From Prorocentrum cordatum (lineage: Eukaryota > Sar > Dinophyceae > Prorocentrales > Prorocentraceae): a DNA stretch of 53,151 nt. Position 1 is the stretch's first letter. Every line of letters begins with the position of its first letter. Below, piece after piece: positions 1 to 9,747 of this stretch. The notes under the pieces were generated by a model. That model ran no database searches. It was not told where the DNA came from and worked only from the letters and a program-made list of their open reading frames with translations. The stretch is from contig CAUYUJ010015501.1 of NCBI GenBank assembly GCA_963575745.1, positions 85,001-138,151 on the forward strand. Direction: 5' to 3'. The position numbers and the translations under genes were made by a program.

Positions 1-842
1 TCCGCTCCACGGTGCTCCACGGCGCCCATGGGAGCGCCTCTGCCGTCGACCTCGGCCTGCATGGGCCGGGGGGGGAAAGCCCCAAGAGGCCTCCAAAACG
101 GCCCACGAGGGCCCCGAGACGCTAAACGAGCGCTCCAGGACGCCCTAGCTGGCCCACAGATGGGCTCAGAGGCCTCCAAGACGGCCCAAGAGGTCCCCAA
201 GAGTCCTGGCCGAGGCTGGAGCGCTGCCGCAGGAGCAGGAGTGGGGGTGTGGGCTTCGGAGCGAAGGGTCCCGAGCGACAAGGGGGGGATGGCTGCAAGG
301 GTGGTATGTGTATTTGTGCAGGCGGCTTGCGTGCGTGTGTCTCTTGCTTTGTTTCCTCCATCCTCATCATCAACATCATCGTCAACGACGTGGCGGCACT
401 CACCCGACAGCTTAGCCAGCTGCCGAGCGGCAAACAATCCGTAGGGGGCACAAAGTAAATTCTTCAGCTCAATGTTAGATGAAGTGCGTGGGATCTGTGA
501 GCCCACACCCTCGAGATGTGCAAAGCGAGTTCAACCCCCCCCTTCGTTGGGCGATGGAGGTCGCCCCTTTGCATCTCTATCACAAGAGCGCCCATCCTCG
601 GCGAGGGTCTGCTTGGAAGTCAAAACGGTGCAGATCATTGAAGTTTGGGGGCGAGGGCCAAGGTGTTTTAAACGAGTCAAAGGCCCCTCACGCTCTTACT
701 CAGCCTGCAGGGTCTCCGAAGTACTGAACTAACAAGACCCTCAGCCTAACCCAACAGGCCATACGCTCGAACTTGAAAACGCGGGTACGATCTTGGGCAT
801 CAGCTGAGTAGAACCTGGGCTGCTCCAGACTCCGCGAGCGTA
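1..842. other. no gene recognised
   Basis: The first 200 bases hold the degenerate dispersed repeat built on CCCAAGAGG/CCAAGACGGCCC phrases that recurs at 11.4-11.8, 12.2, 16.9, 20.6, 25.8-26.2 and 26.4-26.9 kb. The rest (about 200-800) has no convincing exon on either strand, and its open frames are short and overlapping. Confidence 0.5.
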
Positions 843-1108
843 TCAGCGGCGGCGTGACCTGTGACTAAGATCGCTGGGGTCTTGCATGCAGCAATCTCGG
901 AGGGCGAGAACGAGGACGGGAAGGGCGAAGAGCTCCTCGAGGAAGGGCTGCTCGAAGCCGTCGGGGTCGTAGGTGAACACGGAGCTGCAGCGCACGTAGA
1001 CGACCACCTTCGAGCCGTGCTGGCGTGCCTCCTCGGGGGGAGTCGGAGGGAGGATGGCGGGGGGCACGCCGGCCTGGAATCCACGGTACGTCACCGATGG
1101 ATCGGCGG
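843..1108 (-). CDS. C-terminal exon of an unknown protein
   Basis: Minus-strand exon that starts after a plausible acceptor (catcctgcag, at 1109-1118) and reads through about 87 codons to a TGA at 843-845. The start encodes ADPSVTYRGFQAGVPP. The middle (SKVVVYVRCSSVF, then FLEELFALPVLVLALRDCC) looks like folded protein with a hydrophobic helix, and third positions are mostly G/C. I do not recognise the family. A possible donor (cacag|gtcacg) about 15 bases before the stop means the true end could lie further left, outside the window. The (GAG)n array immediately upstream would then be intronic. An upstream exon may exist near 1300-1480 (frame containing GGHGAVVFDVRGECSALP) but its boundaries are not visible. 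Confidence 0.45.
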
Positions 1109-1133
1109 CTGCAGGATGAGGAAGGACGACGCC

Positions 1134-1230
1134 ATGAGGAGGAGGAGGAGGAGGAGGAGGAGGAGGAGGAGGAGGAGGCGGAGGAGGCGGAGGAGGCGGA
1201 GGAGGCGGAGGAGGCGGAGGAGGCGGAGGA
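1134..1230. repeat. (GAG/GCG)n trinucleotide array
   Basis: GAG repeats grade into GAGGCG hexamers. The array sits just upstream (in gene sense) of the exon at 843-1108, so it is probably intronic. It makes long polyE, polyR or polyL frames with no biological meaning. Confidence 0.9.
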
Positions 1231-1832
1231 GGAGGCGCCGAGGAGGGGAGTCGGGAAGAGGGGGGTGCTCTTGGCCACCCCCGATACGCTCCGCTCGAGA
1301 TGCGCCCCCGAAACACTCCGGCGCATCCCGCGGCCCCGAATCTGCCGAGCCCGCGCGGAGGAGCGGGAGAGCCGAACACTCTCCCCGCACGTCGAAGACA
1401 ACAGCGCCGTGACCTCCGGGCTTTCGGAGCAGGCTGTGAGGATGCGTCAGGCGAAGCGCTGGTGTCGACACAGCAGGCCTGGACTTCGGCCACCGCCAGG
1501 GAGAGCCGCCAGGGGCCTGGACACTCCTGGAGACGCGCCCAGACTGTGGGGATGATGGCTCGAGCGGTGCGCCTGCTCCTGCTCCTCGGGCGCTCCTCTT
1601 CTGGTGGGGTCCACTGCCACGGGGGCGGGCGAGCCCACGGGCATCCCACGGGGGGCCAGCCGCCAGGGGTCGGGACGCTGCCGGACTCGCCCCCCGAGCA
1701 GCCCCTCCGACGGGACCCCCGGCGGCGAGACTGCGCGCTCCCGGGCAGGGCGGGGCGCCGCACGCGTCGGCCGGCGACGACCGGGCGGCCCCGGGTCGCC
1801 CCCGGAGGGCCCACCAACCCTGCCAGGCTCGG

Positions 1833-1952
1833 GTCGGGCATGTCCCCCCACGGGCGGCTTCTGGACGGAGGAAGCACACAGAGAATATCCACCAAAAAAA
1901 AAATCTCTCACACACAGCAATAGCGGCAACGACAACGGCAACAGCAACGACA

Positions 1953-2032
<80 letters not shown>

Positions 2033-2143
2033 AACAACAACAACAACAACAACAAGAATAATAACAAGAACAACGACGACAACAACCACAACAACAACAA
2101 CAACAGCAACAACAACCACAACAGCAACAACAGCAGCAGCAGC

Positions 2144-2205
<62 letters not shown>

Positions 2206-2208
2206 CAA

Positions 2209-2240
<32 letters not shown>

Positions 2241-2245
2241 ACCAT

Positions 2246-2304
<59 letters not shown>

Positions 2305-2460
2305 CGATAACAATAACAACGACAACGACAACGACAACAACAACAACAGCAACAACAACAACAACAACAACCACAACCACAACCACAACAACAACAAAAT
2401 CGTCCCCAGACTATTTTTGCTATTTTTTGAATACTCCTCCTGTAGAGGGACAGGCCCGAC
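1833..2460. mobile_element. family A element A1 with an internal microsatellite
   Basis: Imperfect terminal inverted repeats: the left end reads gtcgggcatgtcccccc and the right end is gtagagggacaggcccgac, its reverse complement with a few changes. Internal landmarks shared with other copies are 'tctggacgga' on the left and 'aatcgtccccagactat' on the right. Most of the element (about 1925-2400) is an ACG, AAC and CAG microsatellite, which accounts for its size (628 bp) against 110-160 bp for its relatives. No coding capacity. Confidence 0.75.
1925..2395. repeat. (ACG)n-(AAC)n-(CAG)n compound microsatellite inside A1
   Basis: Blocks of ACG, then AAC interspersed with CAG. All six frames give homopolymer-like peptides (D/N/S or V/L/C). 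It is wholly contained between the inverted ends of A1. Confidence 0.9.
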
Positions 2461-2485
2461 TTGTTTCTAGGCGCCCATAAAGTAA

Positions 2486-2641
2486 ACAAGACAAGCGAAC
2501 GGCACAAACACAAAAAACTTCGGAAGTCCGCGCAGACTTCTCGGATATCGGCGCCGACCCTCCCCCATGGCGCGCGGAGGGGCGGCGACCCAGGAGACGG
2601 GCGTGGAACTCCGAAAGGTTATGTTCATGCTGTTCTCATGC
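2486..2641. mobile_element. family E element E1 (intergenic copy)
   Basis: Matches the inverted ends of the genic E copies: left ggcacaaacac then cttcggaagtccgcgcagac; right ctccgaaaggttatgttcatgc. It lies between two family A elements. I see no clear target duplication, so it is probably an older copy. Confidence 0.6.
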
Positions 2642-2644
2642 TAG

Positions 2645-2756
2645 GTCAGACATGTCCTCCTACAGGCGGATTTTGGACGGGAATGAAACACATTCCGAAA
2701 ACAATCAAGAATAGCCGAAAAATCGTCCCCATACTACGAGAGGGGGCACGCCCGAC
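2645..2756. mobile_element. family A element A2
   Basis: Short copy (112 bp). Left end gtcagacatgtcctcctaca, right end agggggcacgcccgac, with the shared internal phrase aaaaatcgtcccc. Non-autonomous. Confidence 0.7.
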
Positions 2757-2894
2757 TGAAGCCTTGCTCGACAGTCCCCCCTCCACTCTCCAGCGCCCCC
2801 AGCTCCTCGATCTGGGCACCCCTGGAGCGCTGTCGGCGAGGAGCAGCCGCAATAAAAAACATCTCGAAACCAACCGAGAGCCATCGAAAAACTA

Positions 2895-3063
2895 CAGAAA
2901 ACGCCGGCGCATCGACGATGCGTCGGCGATGCATCGGCGACACCAAAGCATCGGCGCCGTCGGAGCGGAGAAAATCTGGTTGCACATCGAGCGGCATAGG
3001 CGATGCCTCGGCGATGCGGCGCGACCCTCCGACCCCATCCCCTCGGACCCCGCTACCGGGGGG
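2895..3063. mobile_element. family H element H3 (partial)
   Basis: Carries the H signature: repeated gcatcggcgatg-type palindromic dodecamers around a conserved core 'gagaaaatc..gcacatcgagc', then 'cgaccctccgacccc' at the right. The left terminal repeat is missing compared with H1 and H2. Confidence 0.65.
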
Positions 3064-3221
3064 AAGCGAGGAGGATAGAGGATGAGGCTGAGAATGGTGA
3101 GGACGAGGAGGAGGAGGAGGAGGAGGAGGAGGAGGAGGGAAGGAGGGGAGGAGGAGAACGAGCTAAAAGGAGTAGGACGATTGAGGGGGAAGGCGGTGAG
3201 GCCGGGGAGGGAGGAAGAGGC

Positions 3222-3467
3222 TCATGAGGCTGGCAGTGCCGATGGTGATGAATCATCACTGATGGCGATGCAGCCCCCCGTCCCCGGCGCTCCCCCGAGC
3301 TCCTCGATCGCGGCCTTGCCGAAGGCGCGCTCGTCCGAGCTCTCCGCCCGGGACACGTGCACCGGGAAGTGGTTGCCGTCCGAGACCCGCTGCACCGCCG
3401 AGGCCACGTGCTCGGGCACCATGCCCGACACCATCGGCGCGCAGCGCAGCCGGCGCACGGGGGCGTC
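3222..3467 (-). CDS. C-terminal exon of an unknown protein
   Basis: Minus-strand exon beginning after gctcaaag (acceptor AG at 3468-3469) and ending at a TGA (3222-3224). It encodes about 81 residues, starting DAPVRRLRCAPMVSGMVPEH and including FPVHVSRAESSDERAFGKAA and a C-terminus ending SALPAS. Codon third positions are G/C-rich and the other frames are poor, so I take it as coding. The family is not recognised. The upstream exons would lie to the right in the sequence; none could be placed with confidence in 3.5-5.1 kb. Confidence 0.45.
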   Translation of the reverse strand, partial: DAPVRRLRCAPMVSGMVPEHVASAVQRVSDGNHFPVHVSRAESSDERAFGKAAIEELGGAPGTGGCIAISDDSSPSALPAS

Positions 3468-3852
3468 CTTTGAGCGGACAAGACTGTAAGCCGGACGCAG
3501 ATTGGTTCTCGCTGCCGAGAGAGAGCGCGGCTCCGCCGCACGGGGCGGGCACTTCCTCGCCCCCCCCGCGGGGGGGTGGGGGGGGCAGCCGATCTCTCAC
3601 GCGAGGGAGCGACGCGAGGAGGGAGGGGAGCAAGGACGCGAGAGAAAGAGAGAGAGACGCGAGAGCGGGCTTGAGGCAGGTGCATCCGCGGGAAGAGGCG
3701 CAAGAGTACTTGCTGCAGTTGGCGCCTGGATGCAGCAACTTGCGCGCTGGGTGCCACGGTTGCGCGTGCGCGCCCGTGTGTAGCGTAGCTTTCTTGGCAT
3801 GCAACGGAGGTTGCCCGTGCAGCATATTTCGTGCCAACTTTTGCCCACGCGA
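3468..3852. other. no gene recognised
   Basis: Low-complexity GC-rich DNA with a run of C/G near 3560-3590 and GA-rich sequence near 3630-3665. No supported exon. Confidence 0.4.
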
Positions 3853-3854
3853 TA

Positions 3855-4031
3855 CAGTCGGGGCGTTGCCCTAAGGAACCCTAAATAAGGAACGAGGTCC
3901 CTTTTTCCCAAAAGCTAAACTTCGATTTCCTATGGAAAACCTTAGTGGAACCTAAGGCAAATTGCACAACAATCAAGGAACACCGAGACCCTCCCCAACG
4001 AAAAGGGTTCCCTTCTTCAGGGCCCCAACTG
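3855..4031. mobile_element. family L element L1 (Tc1/mariner-like MITE)
   Basis: 177 bp between TA dinucleotides (3853-3854 and 4032-4033). Inverted ends are CAGTCGGGGCGTTGCC and GGGCCCCAACTG. The body contains 'ctaaggaaccctaaataagg' and 'ccccaacgaaaagggttcc', shared with L2. The TA duplication and CAGT ends are typical of Tc1/mariner-class non-autonomous elements; the assignment is an inference from the ends only. Confidence 0.85.
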
Positions 4032-4033
4032 TA

Positions 4034-5205
4034 GTACACAACTACTGAACGACTGCACCCCTCGGTGCCGAACCCAGCCGCACCAGACCCACTACTCCAG
4101 CTGAGAACGACCCAAACACACCCTCTGGTCGTCCGACGGCTTTGGGCAGCCTTCGGCTTCCCGGAGCCCTTACGGACCCCGGGGCCGTCAAAGACTGCTC
4201 CTGGGGAAGCACCAGTCCTGCACCCCCGTGCAACAGTAACACACATGTGGCAAGCCGTGTCGAAATACCCTCCAGGGAGCTTCCCTGGGAGTAATGTTTC
4301 ATCTCGTGTTTAGCTTTGACGGCCCCCGGGGCCCGAAGACGGCCCCCAGAGGCCGAACACTGCGGAAAAAACGAAGACGACGAAACACAGAAGAATCAGC
4401 GAACAAGTTGCAGGACGCTTCCAGGGCAGCGCGAGAGGAGGGGCCAGGGCCCGCAAGGGTCCACGCTGTGAAAAAACCACGGCGTCGGAGCTCCCGGGGA
4501 AGGAGCGGCGCAAAGAACAGGCGGTTCCTCCGTCGAGGGCGGGGCCTGTCCCCGGGCGGCCCAGACGTGCGTGCCCCTGCGGCGGCACGCGGGGGCGCAG
4601 ACTTCCCAGCCGCCCTGGCCCAAGGTGTCGCCTGAACCCAGGATTCTGGGGAGGCCAAGATGGCAGGATCAGTCGGCCTCGAATCGGCCAAGCGGGTCGA
4701 CTCGGAGCAGGCATCAGAGAGCGGGCCGCGTCGGCACGGAATCGAAGTGGGATCGAATCGGCTGCGCCGCGGTGCATGGTAAAGCGCACAGCCGCAGCTT
4801 GGAAGCGGCCGCGGGTCTGAACTGGTTGGGAACCCAGAAAGTCTGTCAGGAGGAGGGGATGGAGCCAAATCCAATCTAAATCGGACCCCGATCCCTGCCG
4901 GGGTCCATCTGATGCAGTTCTTCACCCAAGATCCATAGTTTGCACTGCCCTGGGGCCCGAAGACAGTTCCCCGAAGCCGAAAACGACAAAGGCCTCCCTG
5001 AACCCCAAACCTCCAACCTGCCCGCCCTCAAAATGCTGGCTAGAACCAGAGCTGGGTCACCGCAGATCCCCGGCAGGCCTTGCAGGATCCTGCTGGATCC
5101 CGCGCGCGGACCGCGCGCGGACAGGGGCCAGCGGAAGCATGGCACTGCAGGATCCTGCAGTGCTCGGAGCTCTGGCTGCTCCCCGTTTGTGGTGACCCCC
5201 CCTCC
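4034..5205. other. no gene recognised; dispersed-repeat fragments
   Basis: Contains two copies of a dispersed phrase 'ggcccgaagac..cccc..agg/agccgaa' (about 4325-4360 and 4950-4985), also present near 22930-22970. A phrase 'gggtccatctgatgcag' at 4902 recurs at 21735. No exon is supported. Confidence 0.45.
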
Positions 5206-5378
5206 TCCTCCTCCTCCTCCTCCTCCTCCTCCTCCTCCTCCTCCTCCTCCTCCTCCCTCCTCCTCCTCCTCCTCCTCCTCCTCCTCTCCTCACCATTCTC
5301 AGCCTCATCCTCCTCCTCCTCCTCCTCCTCCTCCTCCTCCTCCTCCTCCTCCTCCTCCTCCCCCTCCTCCTCCTCCAC
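5198..5378. repeat. (CTC)n array
   Basis: Two long blocks of CTC separated by 'tcctcaccattctcagcctcatcc'. The same separator, read on the other strand, flanks the (GAG)n block at 3080-3140 (gaggatgaggctgagaatggtgagga), so the two arrays share an ancestral unit. Confidence 0.85.
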
Positions 5379-5518
5379 GGCTCCCGACTGGAGAAGGTTT
5401 GTCCCGTGCCCTTCTTCGCCCGTCCGGGGCCTGCGGCGCCGAGGCCCCGTGCAGGCCCTCGCGCACCAGCTTGACCCTGGCCGCCGGCTCCAGCTCCTCC
5501 GAGAGGGAGACCACTTTA

Positions 5519-5665
5519 GGCCGGGCCTGTCCCTCTACAGGAGGAGTACTCCAAGATAGTCAGACAATAATATGGGGACGATGTTTTAAGCTATGTCTGA
5601 GCATTGCTGCTCATGCTTTGAATGTGTTTAATGTTTCGCCGAAAACCCCCTGGATAGCTGACCGA
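5519..5665. mobile_element. family A element A3 (inverted, decayed right end)
   Basis: Left end ccgggcctgtccctctacag followed by gaggagtactccaagatagt and 'ggggacgat' matches the right end of A1 and A4 read on the other strand. The opposite end is too diverged to place firmly. Confidence 0.6.
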
Positions 5666-6239
5666 TTCTGGGACGCAGAAGGGACGCAGCACTATGTGTC
5701 CTCCTTGGAGGCGTACGTCCGACCCGAGCGTACAGTTCAGCCATCTTGTCGTGCATCGTTTCCCGAGCGGTGTGGCCAGAAGGCGCCCGCCACGAAGCAT
5801 ATACTGTAAGAGTTCTCGGCGCGCGCGTCGCTGCTGGGTGGGGGCGACGCACGCATACTATTAGTATGTTGGGGTGGCGAATATGACTGCCCATCTTGGG
5901 CATAAGTTGACAACTCTCTGTCGCTGTAGTGTGAACCATGAGCCACGTCTATATCGCAGAGCGGAAAGGAGGGCTGGGATGGGGCATGCTACTCCTCGGC
6001 CGAAAAGCTTGCCCCGATTTGCGGCCGCCGCGATCGCCGCGGCGACCTTCGGAATCGACCTGGAGAGTTGGGCCGGAAACCACGCCACGACTGGAGCAAA
6101 CCATCGGAAGTCCCGCGCAAATGTCTTGCGTCGGCCCTGGACCCCCCCCTAGCGGCGCAGAGCGCGCCCAGGGCGGGGGAGTCTGCAGCGCCGATCTGAG
6201 CAATCCGCGCGGCCCTCCGAAGCGTTCTGCTTGTGCCGT

Positions 6240-7440
6240 GTTCTCTTCCTCGATCCTTGTCGGGCTCGCCGAGCGGGCGCTGGCCGGAGTCCACGCCGCT
6301 CGCAGCGCCAGCGCTGCTCTGGACGCTGGCCTTGCGCGCGTTGTTGCCGTCGCTGGAGCTGGCCGCGGAGAAGTTGGTGCTCATGTCGTCGTCGGCGAAG
6401 CCGCCGCCAGTCTGGATCTCGACCACGCTGGCCGTCGGAACCTGGTCCTTGGCGCGCTCCGTGTCAAAGGACACCTTGAACATCCTGTCGCCCTTCATGA
6501 CCGGGCCCGTCTGGAACTTCTGGGCGTCGCGCTCCGACACCTCGCAGATGTCGCCGCTCATCGGCTGGTGGAAGTAGAAGAACGCCTTTAGAATAACCGA
6601 AATCCGCACAAACATAACTATCGGAGGTCCGCGCGGACCTCCGCAATTGCACGTTTATGCCAACATTTGATCTTCGAGCCTTCTCTGCCGCAGCGGCCTT
6701 GTGCAGCATCTCGTTGAAGCCAACGTCGACAAGCTTCCAGCCGTCATTGCTCAGGCACTGCCACGCAGACCGCGGCGCCTGGCGGGGCTCCTGGTCCCCG
6801 TCGTACCTGAGGCCGCTGACGAGCAGGACGTTGTCCTCGTGGCGCTGGAAATCTGTGGTGAGCTCCGCGATGAGGTGCGACATCTCCTTGGCAGCGCGCA
6901 CAGGAAGAGTGGCGCGAGGAGGGCGGCCTTTGAAGGCAGGGGGGGCCTTCTCAGAAGGGCCTGGAGGCCTGCGGGAAGGCTCCTGGGGAATCGGGAGGGC
7001 TGTCCCCCTCCTCCTCATCCTCATCCTCCACTTCTGCTCATTATTATCAGTATTAGTCTTCTTCTCATTAGTATTATTATGCTTATTATAGCTGTGAATA
7101 TTATATTATTAGTACTGGTCTTACACTTACTATCAGGCTGTATCTTATTGTTCTTAATAGTATTATTAACATTCCTCTTCTTTGTATTACCATTCATATT
7201 AGTACTAATATTGCTAAACATACTGCTCCTCTTCCTCTTCCTCATCCTCATCCTCCCGTTCCTCCTCCTCCTCCTCCTCCTCCTCCTCCTCCTCCTCCTC
7301 CTCCTCCTTCTCCTACTCCTCCTCCCGATCCTCCCTCCTCCTCCTCCTCCTCCTCCTCCTCCTCCTCCTCCCTCTCCTCCTGGGTCCTCCCGTTCCTCCT
7401 CCTCCTCCTCCTCCTCCTCCTCCTCCTCCTCCTCCTCCTC

Positions 7441-7471
<31 letters not shown>

Positions 7472-9395
7472 TCATCAGGAGCTCCCGTGCCTCCTTAGAA
7501 GAGCCACCCCCCGTGCCCCACCCCCCCTTTGTGCGCGCCGCCAGTCTCCGGCAGGGAGGCCTCCATGTCGGCGATGCGGTGGCGCCACTCCTCGGGGACA
7601 ACGTGCGAACCCTACTCCAGATTTCGTAATAAAAGGGAGGGGGTCTGGACCCTCCAAGACAAGCCAGTTCAGACCTCCCCCGTGGGAGAACCCTCCAAAG
7701 CATCGTCCCCAGACCCCCCCGGCCCTCCAAGATAGCCTGGAAGAGACCCCCCCCCCGAAATGAGACCCCCCTCCCTTTATTACGAAATCTGGAGTACCCC
7801 GACCCTTAAGTCGGACCTGTCCTCCTACAGGCGGATGTTGGACGAAAACATGAAAAAAGTTCCCAAAAAATACTCCAAGAATGATAAAAGAGACAAAACA
7901 AATCGTCCCCTGACTATTTGTTTTTCTACGATTTTTGAATATTCCTCCTGTAGAGGGTCAGGCCCGACGTAAACCCTACCCCCCACGATGTCTGATGGGG
8001 AGGGTGGGGTTCACTTCGCTCGGGAGCTCCCGAACGAAGTGAACCCCACCCCCCCGCTCAGAAATCGTGGGGGGTAGGGGTAGGGTCCGCATGTGGCCCC
8101 CTAACTCCTCCATGCGGTCGCCGTTGCTCTCGCGCATGAGCTCCAGGGCGCGCGTGCAGAGCAGGACGACCTCTGCCGGGGACGCCTTCTCCATCTCCGC
8201 CAGCGTCTCGGAGAGCTCGTGGACCTGCTTGGCGTCCTTCCGGAGGTGGTCCGCGAAGCTGGTGAACTGGATGTCGACCTGGGCGGGCTTGCGCACAAAC
8301 AAGCGCTGGACCATGACGAACGAGACCTCCAAGAGGTGGTCGATGCAGACGTTTCTGCTGGTCACGACCTTGAGGTCGAGCGCCATCTTGCGGTAGATGT
8401 CGCAGGCCTGCTCCATGCACACAAAGATCTCTTTGTAGACGGCAGACGGGTTCTGGTGCGCCCTGCACTTCTTGACCCAGTCTTTGAAATTGACATGCTT
8501 CATACATGCCAGGAGCTGTTTCTTCCAGTCGCGCACCCAGTCTGGCTTCTCGTTCTGGAAGATTTGCGAGAACGTATGGGTGTTCTTCAGAAAGCGGTTC
8601 AGAAGCTCGAACTTGATGCGCTCGTCGACCGTTACCAAGTAGAAGCCCGTCACGATCCAGGGAAACGAAGCGTACCGCAAGTACTTACCGAGGCGGTTGC
8701 AGCACGTCACCTGCCACCAGTCCATCTTGTCCGTATTCTTGAGGGCCTTGATGTGCGACTTGCGGGACTCGATCGTCTGGCAGAGCTTGTCGCAGACCAT
8801 GAGCTTGGACTCCAGCTCCCAGTCCCTTTCGTTCTCGTCTTTGACCTGCGGCACGGCCAACTGGCAGATGCGGTAGAGGTGCTGGTCGATGGCGCGGTCG
8901 TGCAACTGCACGCCCTGCTTGGTGAGCCAACGCACCACCGCGAGCCGGCACTCAAGCAGCAGCTCCTGGGCAATCAGAGCCTCGTCGGGAACCTCGGCGA
9001 TGCTCACGCTGTTGAGCATCACGCTGAAGCAGGGCATCTCCTCCACGAGGACCTGGTCGAGCTCCGCGCCCACCGGAGTGCGGTCCAGGTCCTCCTTCAC
9101 CGAGGCGAGTGTACTCTGGTCATGGTAGTTGTTCAACGAGGGGATGACGTGCTGATCGATGTGCTTCTCAAAATCCGAGAAATAGGGCTTCAGGACGTCG
9201 TTCAACGTGGTCGAGAGTTTTCTAGTCAGGTCTTTCACCTGTGGCTCCAGCGCCAGGAACACCTTGTAGGGGTTGGACTCGAGCACGGGGAACTTGTTGA
9301 CCACGTTGTAGAAGTTGCTCACCGCGGCCTGCTTCTCTTCCAACGTCTTCATATCGTGGAAATTCGCCCACATGACGTTGATCTGGCTGCGCGGG
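6240..9395 (-). CDS. multi-exon helical protein of unknown function
   Basis: Four exons can be joined on the minus strand: about 9395-8108, 7590 to about 7537, about 6886-6680, and 6585 to about 6240. The first exon (about 429 codons) starts near INVMWANFHDMKTLEEKQAA and is mostly amphipathic helix with little hydrophobic sequence, so a soluble scaffold or trafficking protein is possible. I do not recognise a family. Joining 8108 to 7590 gives GDRMEEWRHRIADMEASL across a GA-AG intron (element B1). Joining 6680 to 6585 gives AAAAEKAFFYFHQPMSGD across a GC-AG intron (element E2). The tail is Ser/Gly/Asp-rich. The intron between exons 2 and 3 holds CTC arrays and an AT-rich island, and its exact boundaries are uncertain. 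The 5' exons and start codon lie to the right of 9395 and were not found; the stop was not placed. Confidence 0.65.
6589..6677 (-). mobile_element. family E element E2 forming an 94-bp GC-AG intron
   Basis: 89-bp element flanked by a 5-bp duplication GCCTT (6584-6588 and 6678-6682). Ends on the plus strand are tagaataaccg and cgttt..gatcttcga; the centre is a near-perfect palindrome ggaggtccgcgcggacctcc. On the gene strand the intron runs AAG|GCTCGAAG...TTCTAAAG|GCG, a GC-AG pair made partly from the duplicated target. Removal (6586-6679) restores the reading frame of the helical protein gene. Confidence 0.85.
7015..7245. other. AT-rich (TTA/TAT) island
   Basis: About 230 bases dominated by att, tta and tat words inside otherwise GC-rich DNA, just before a long CTC array and probably within an intron of the helical protein gene. 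It looks like a degenerate ATT microsatellite. No stable open frame of protein character. Confidence 0.7.
7225..7470. repeat. (CTC)n array
   Basis: Several CTC blocks interrupted by short spacers such as 'ccgttcctcc' and 'ccgatcctcc'. Lies in the probable intron between exons 2 and 3 of the helical protein gene. Confidence 0.9.
7615..7795. mobile_element. family C element (TA-flanked MITE) nested in B1
   Basis: 181 bp with near-perfect inverted ends of about 30 bp (left CTCCAGATTTCGTAATAAAA, right TTTATTACGAAATCTGGAG), flanked by TA on each side (7613-7614 and 7796-7797). Removing it rejoins 'gaaccctacccc', which matches the intact left arm of B2. Consistent with a Tc1/mariner-class non-autonomous element. 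Confidence 0.85.
7810..7968. mobile_element. family A element A4
   Basis: The clearest A copy: left end gtcggacctgtcctcctaca, right end gtagagggtcaggcccgac, with the shared inner phrases 'cggatgttggac' and 'aaatcgtcccctgactat'. It lies between C and the rest of B1. Its own duplication is not clear (ttaa on the left, gtaa on the right). Confidence 0.8.
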
Positions 9396-9547
9396 AAATC
9401 TGCCAGCACCCCTGCGGGGCCTGCAGGCAGCGGACTCAGTCTGGTAATTTGGCCATTGTTGAAGATTGATGCAGCAGTAGAGGTAGGAGAGATTGTGTAG
9501 CCACCAAGGGCAAATTTCGCACAGACCACAGCAAAGTATAGATGAAA

Positions 9548-9747
9548 CTCGGCGGCGAGCGAGGGGGGGAAAGTGAGAAGGAGCAGGCCTTCTCAGAAGA
9601 CGGCTGGACTTCTCGGAAGCCCTCGCGCCTTCTGAGAAACGTTATGTGTCTTCCGGGAAGACTTACAAAAACTTCTCAGAAGGCCCGGGGACGTCCGAGC
9701 CTTCTGAGAAGGCCCGCCCCTTCTCAGTTCCCCCCTTCTGCGCCGAG
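9548..9747. mobile_element. family D element D1
   Basis: Left end ctcggcggcgagcgag; internal inverted blocks built on 'ccttctcagaag' and 'cttctgagaagg'; right end ctgcgccgag. Same design as D2 at 38279-38479. It sits upstream of the first visible exon of the helical protein gene, probably in an intron. No clear duplication. Confidence 0.65.

Larger units (their letters stand above)
7594..8103 (-). mobile_element. family B element B1: composite intron with nested insertions
   Basis: Outer ends are inverted repeats (left ggggacaacgtgcgaaccct, right agggtccgcatgtggcccc) bounded by a 7-bp duplication ACTCCTC (7587-7593 and 8104-8110). The right half keeps the B hairpin: 'ggtggggttcactt' and its reverse complement around 'gggagctccc'. 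The left arm is broken by C (7615-7795) and A4 (7810-7968). In gene sense the boundaries are ATGGAG|GAGTTAGG...CCCCGAG|GAGTGG, a GA-AG intron of 517 nt (7591-8107) that restores the frame exactly. Confidence 0.85.

Noticed and set aside
1091-2386. Very long minus-strand frame (poly-V/A) and its neighbours over 1447-2513
   Set aside because: Created entirely by the ACG/AAC/CAG microsatellite in A1; the peptide is homopolymer and the DNA explains it.
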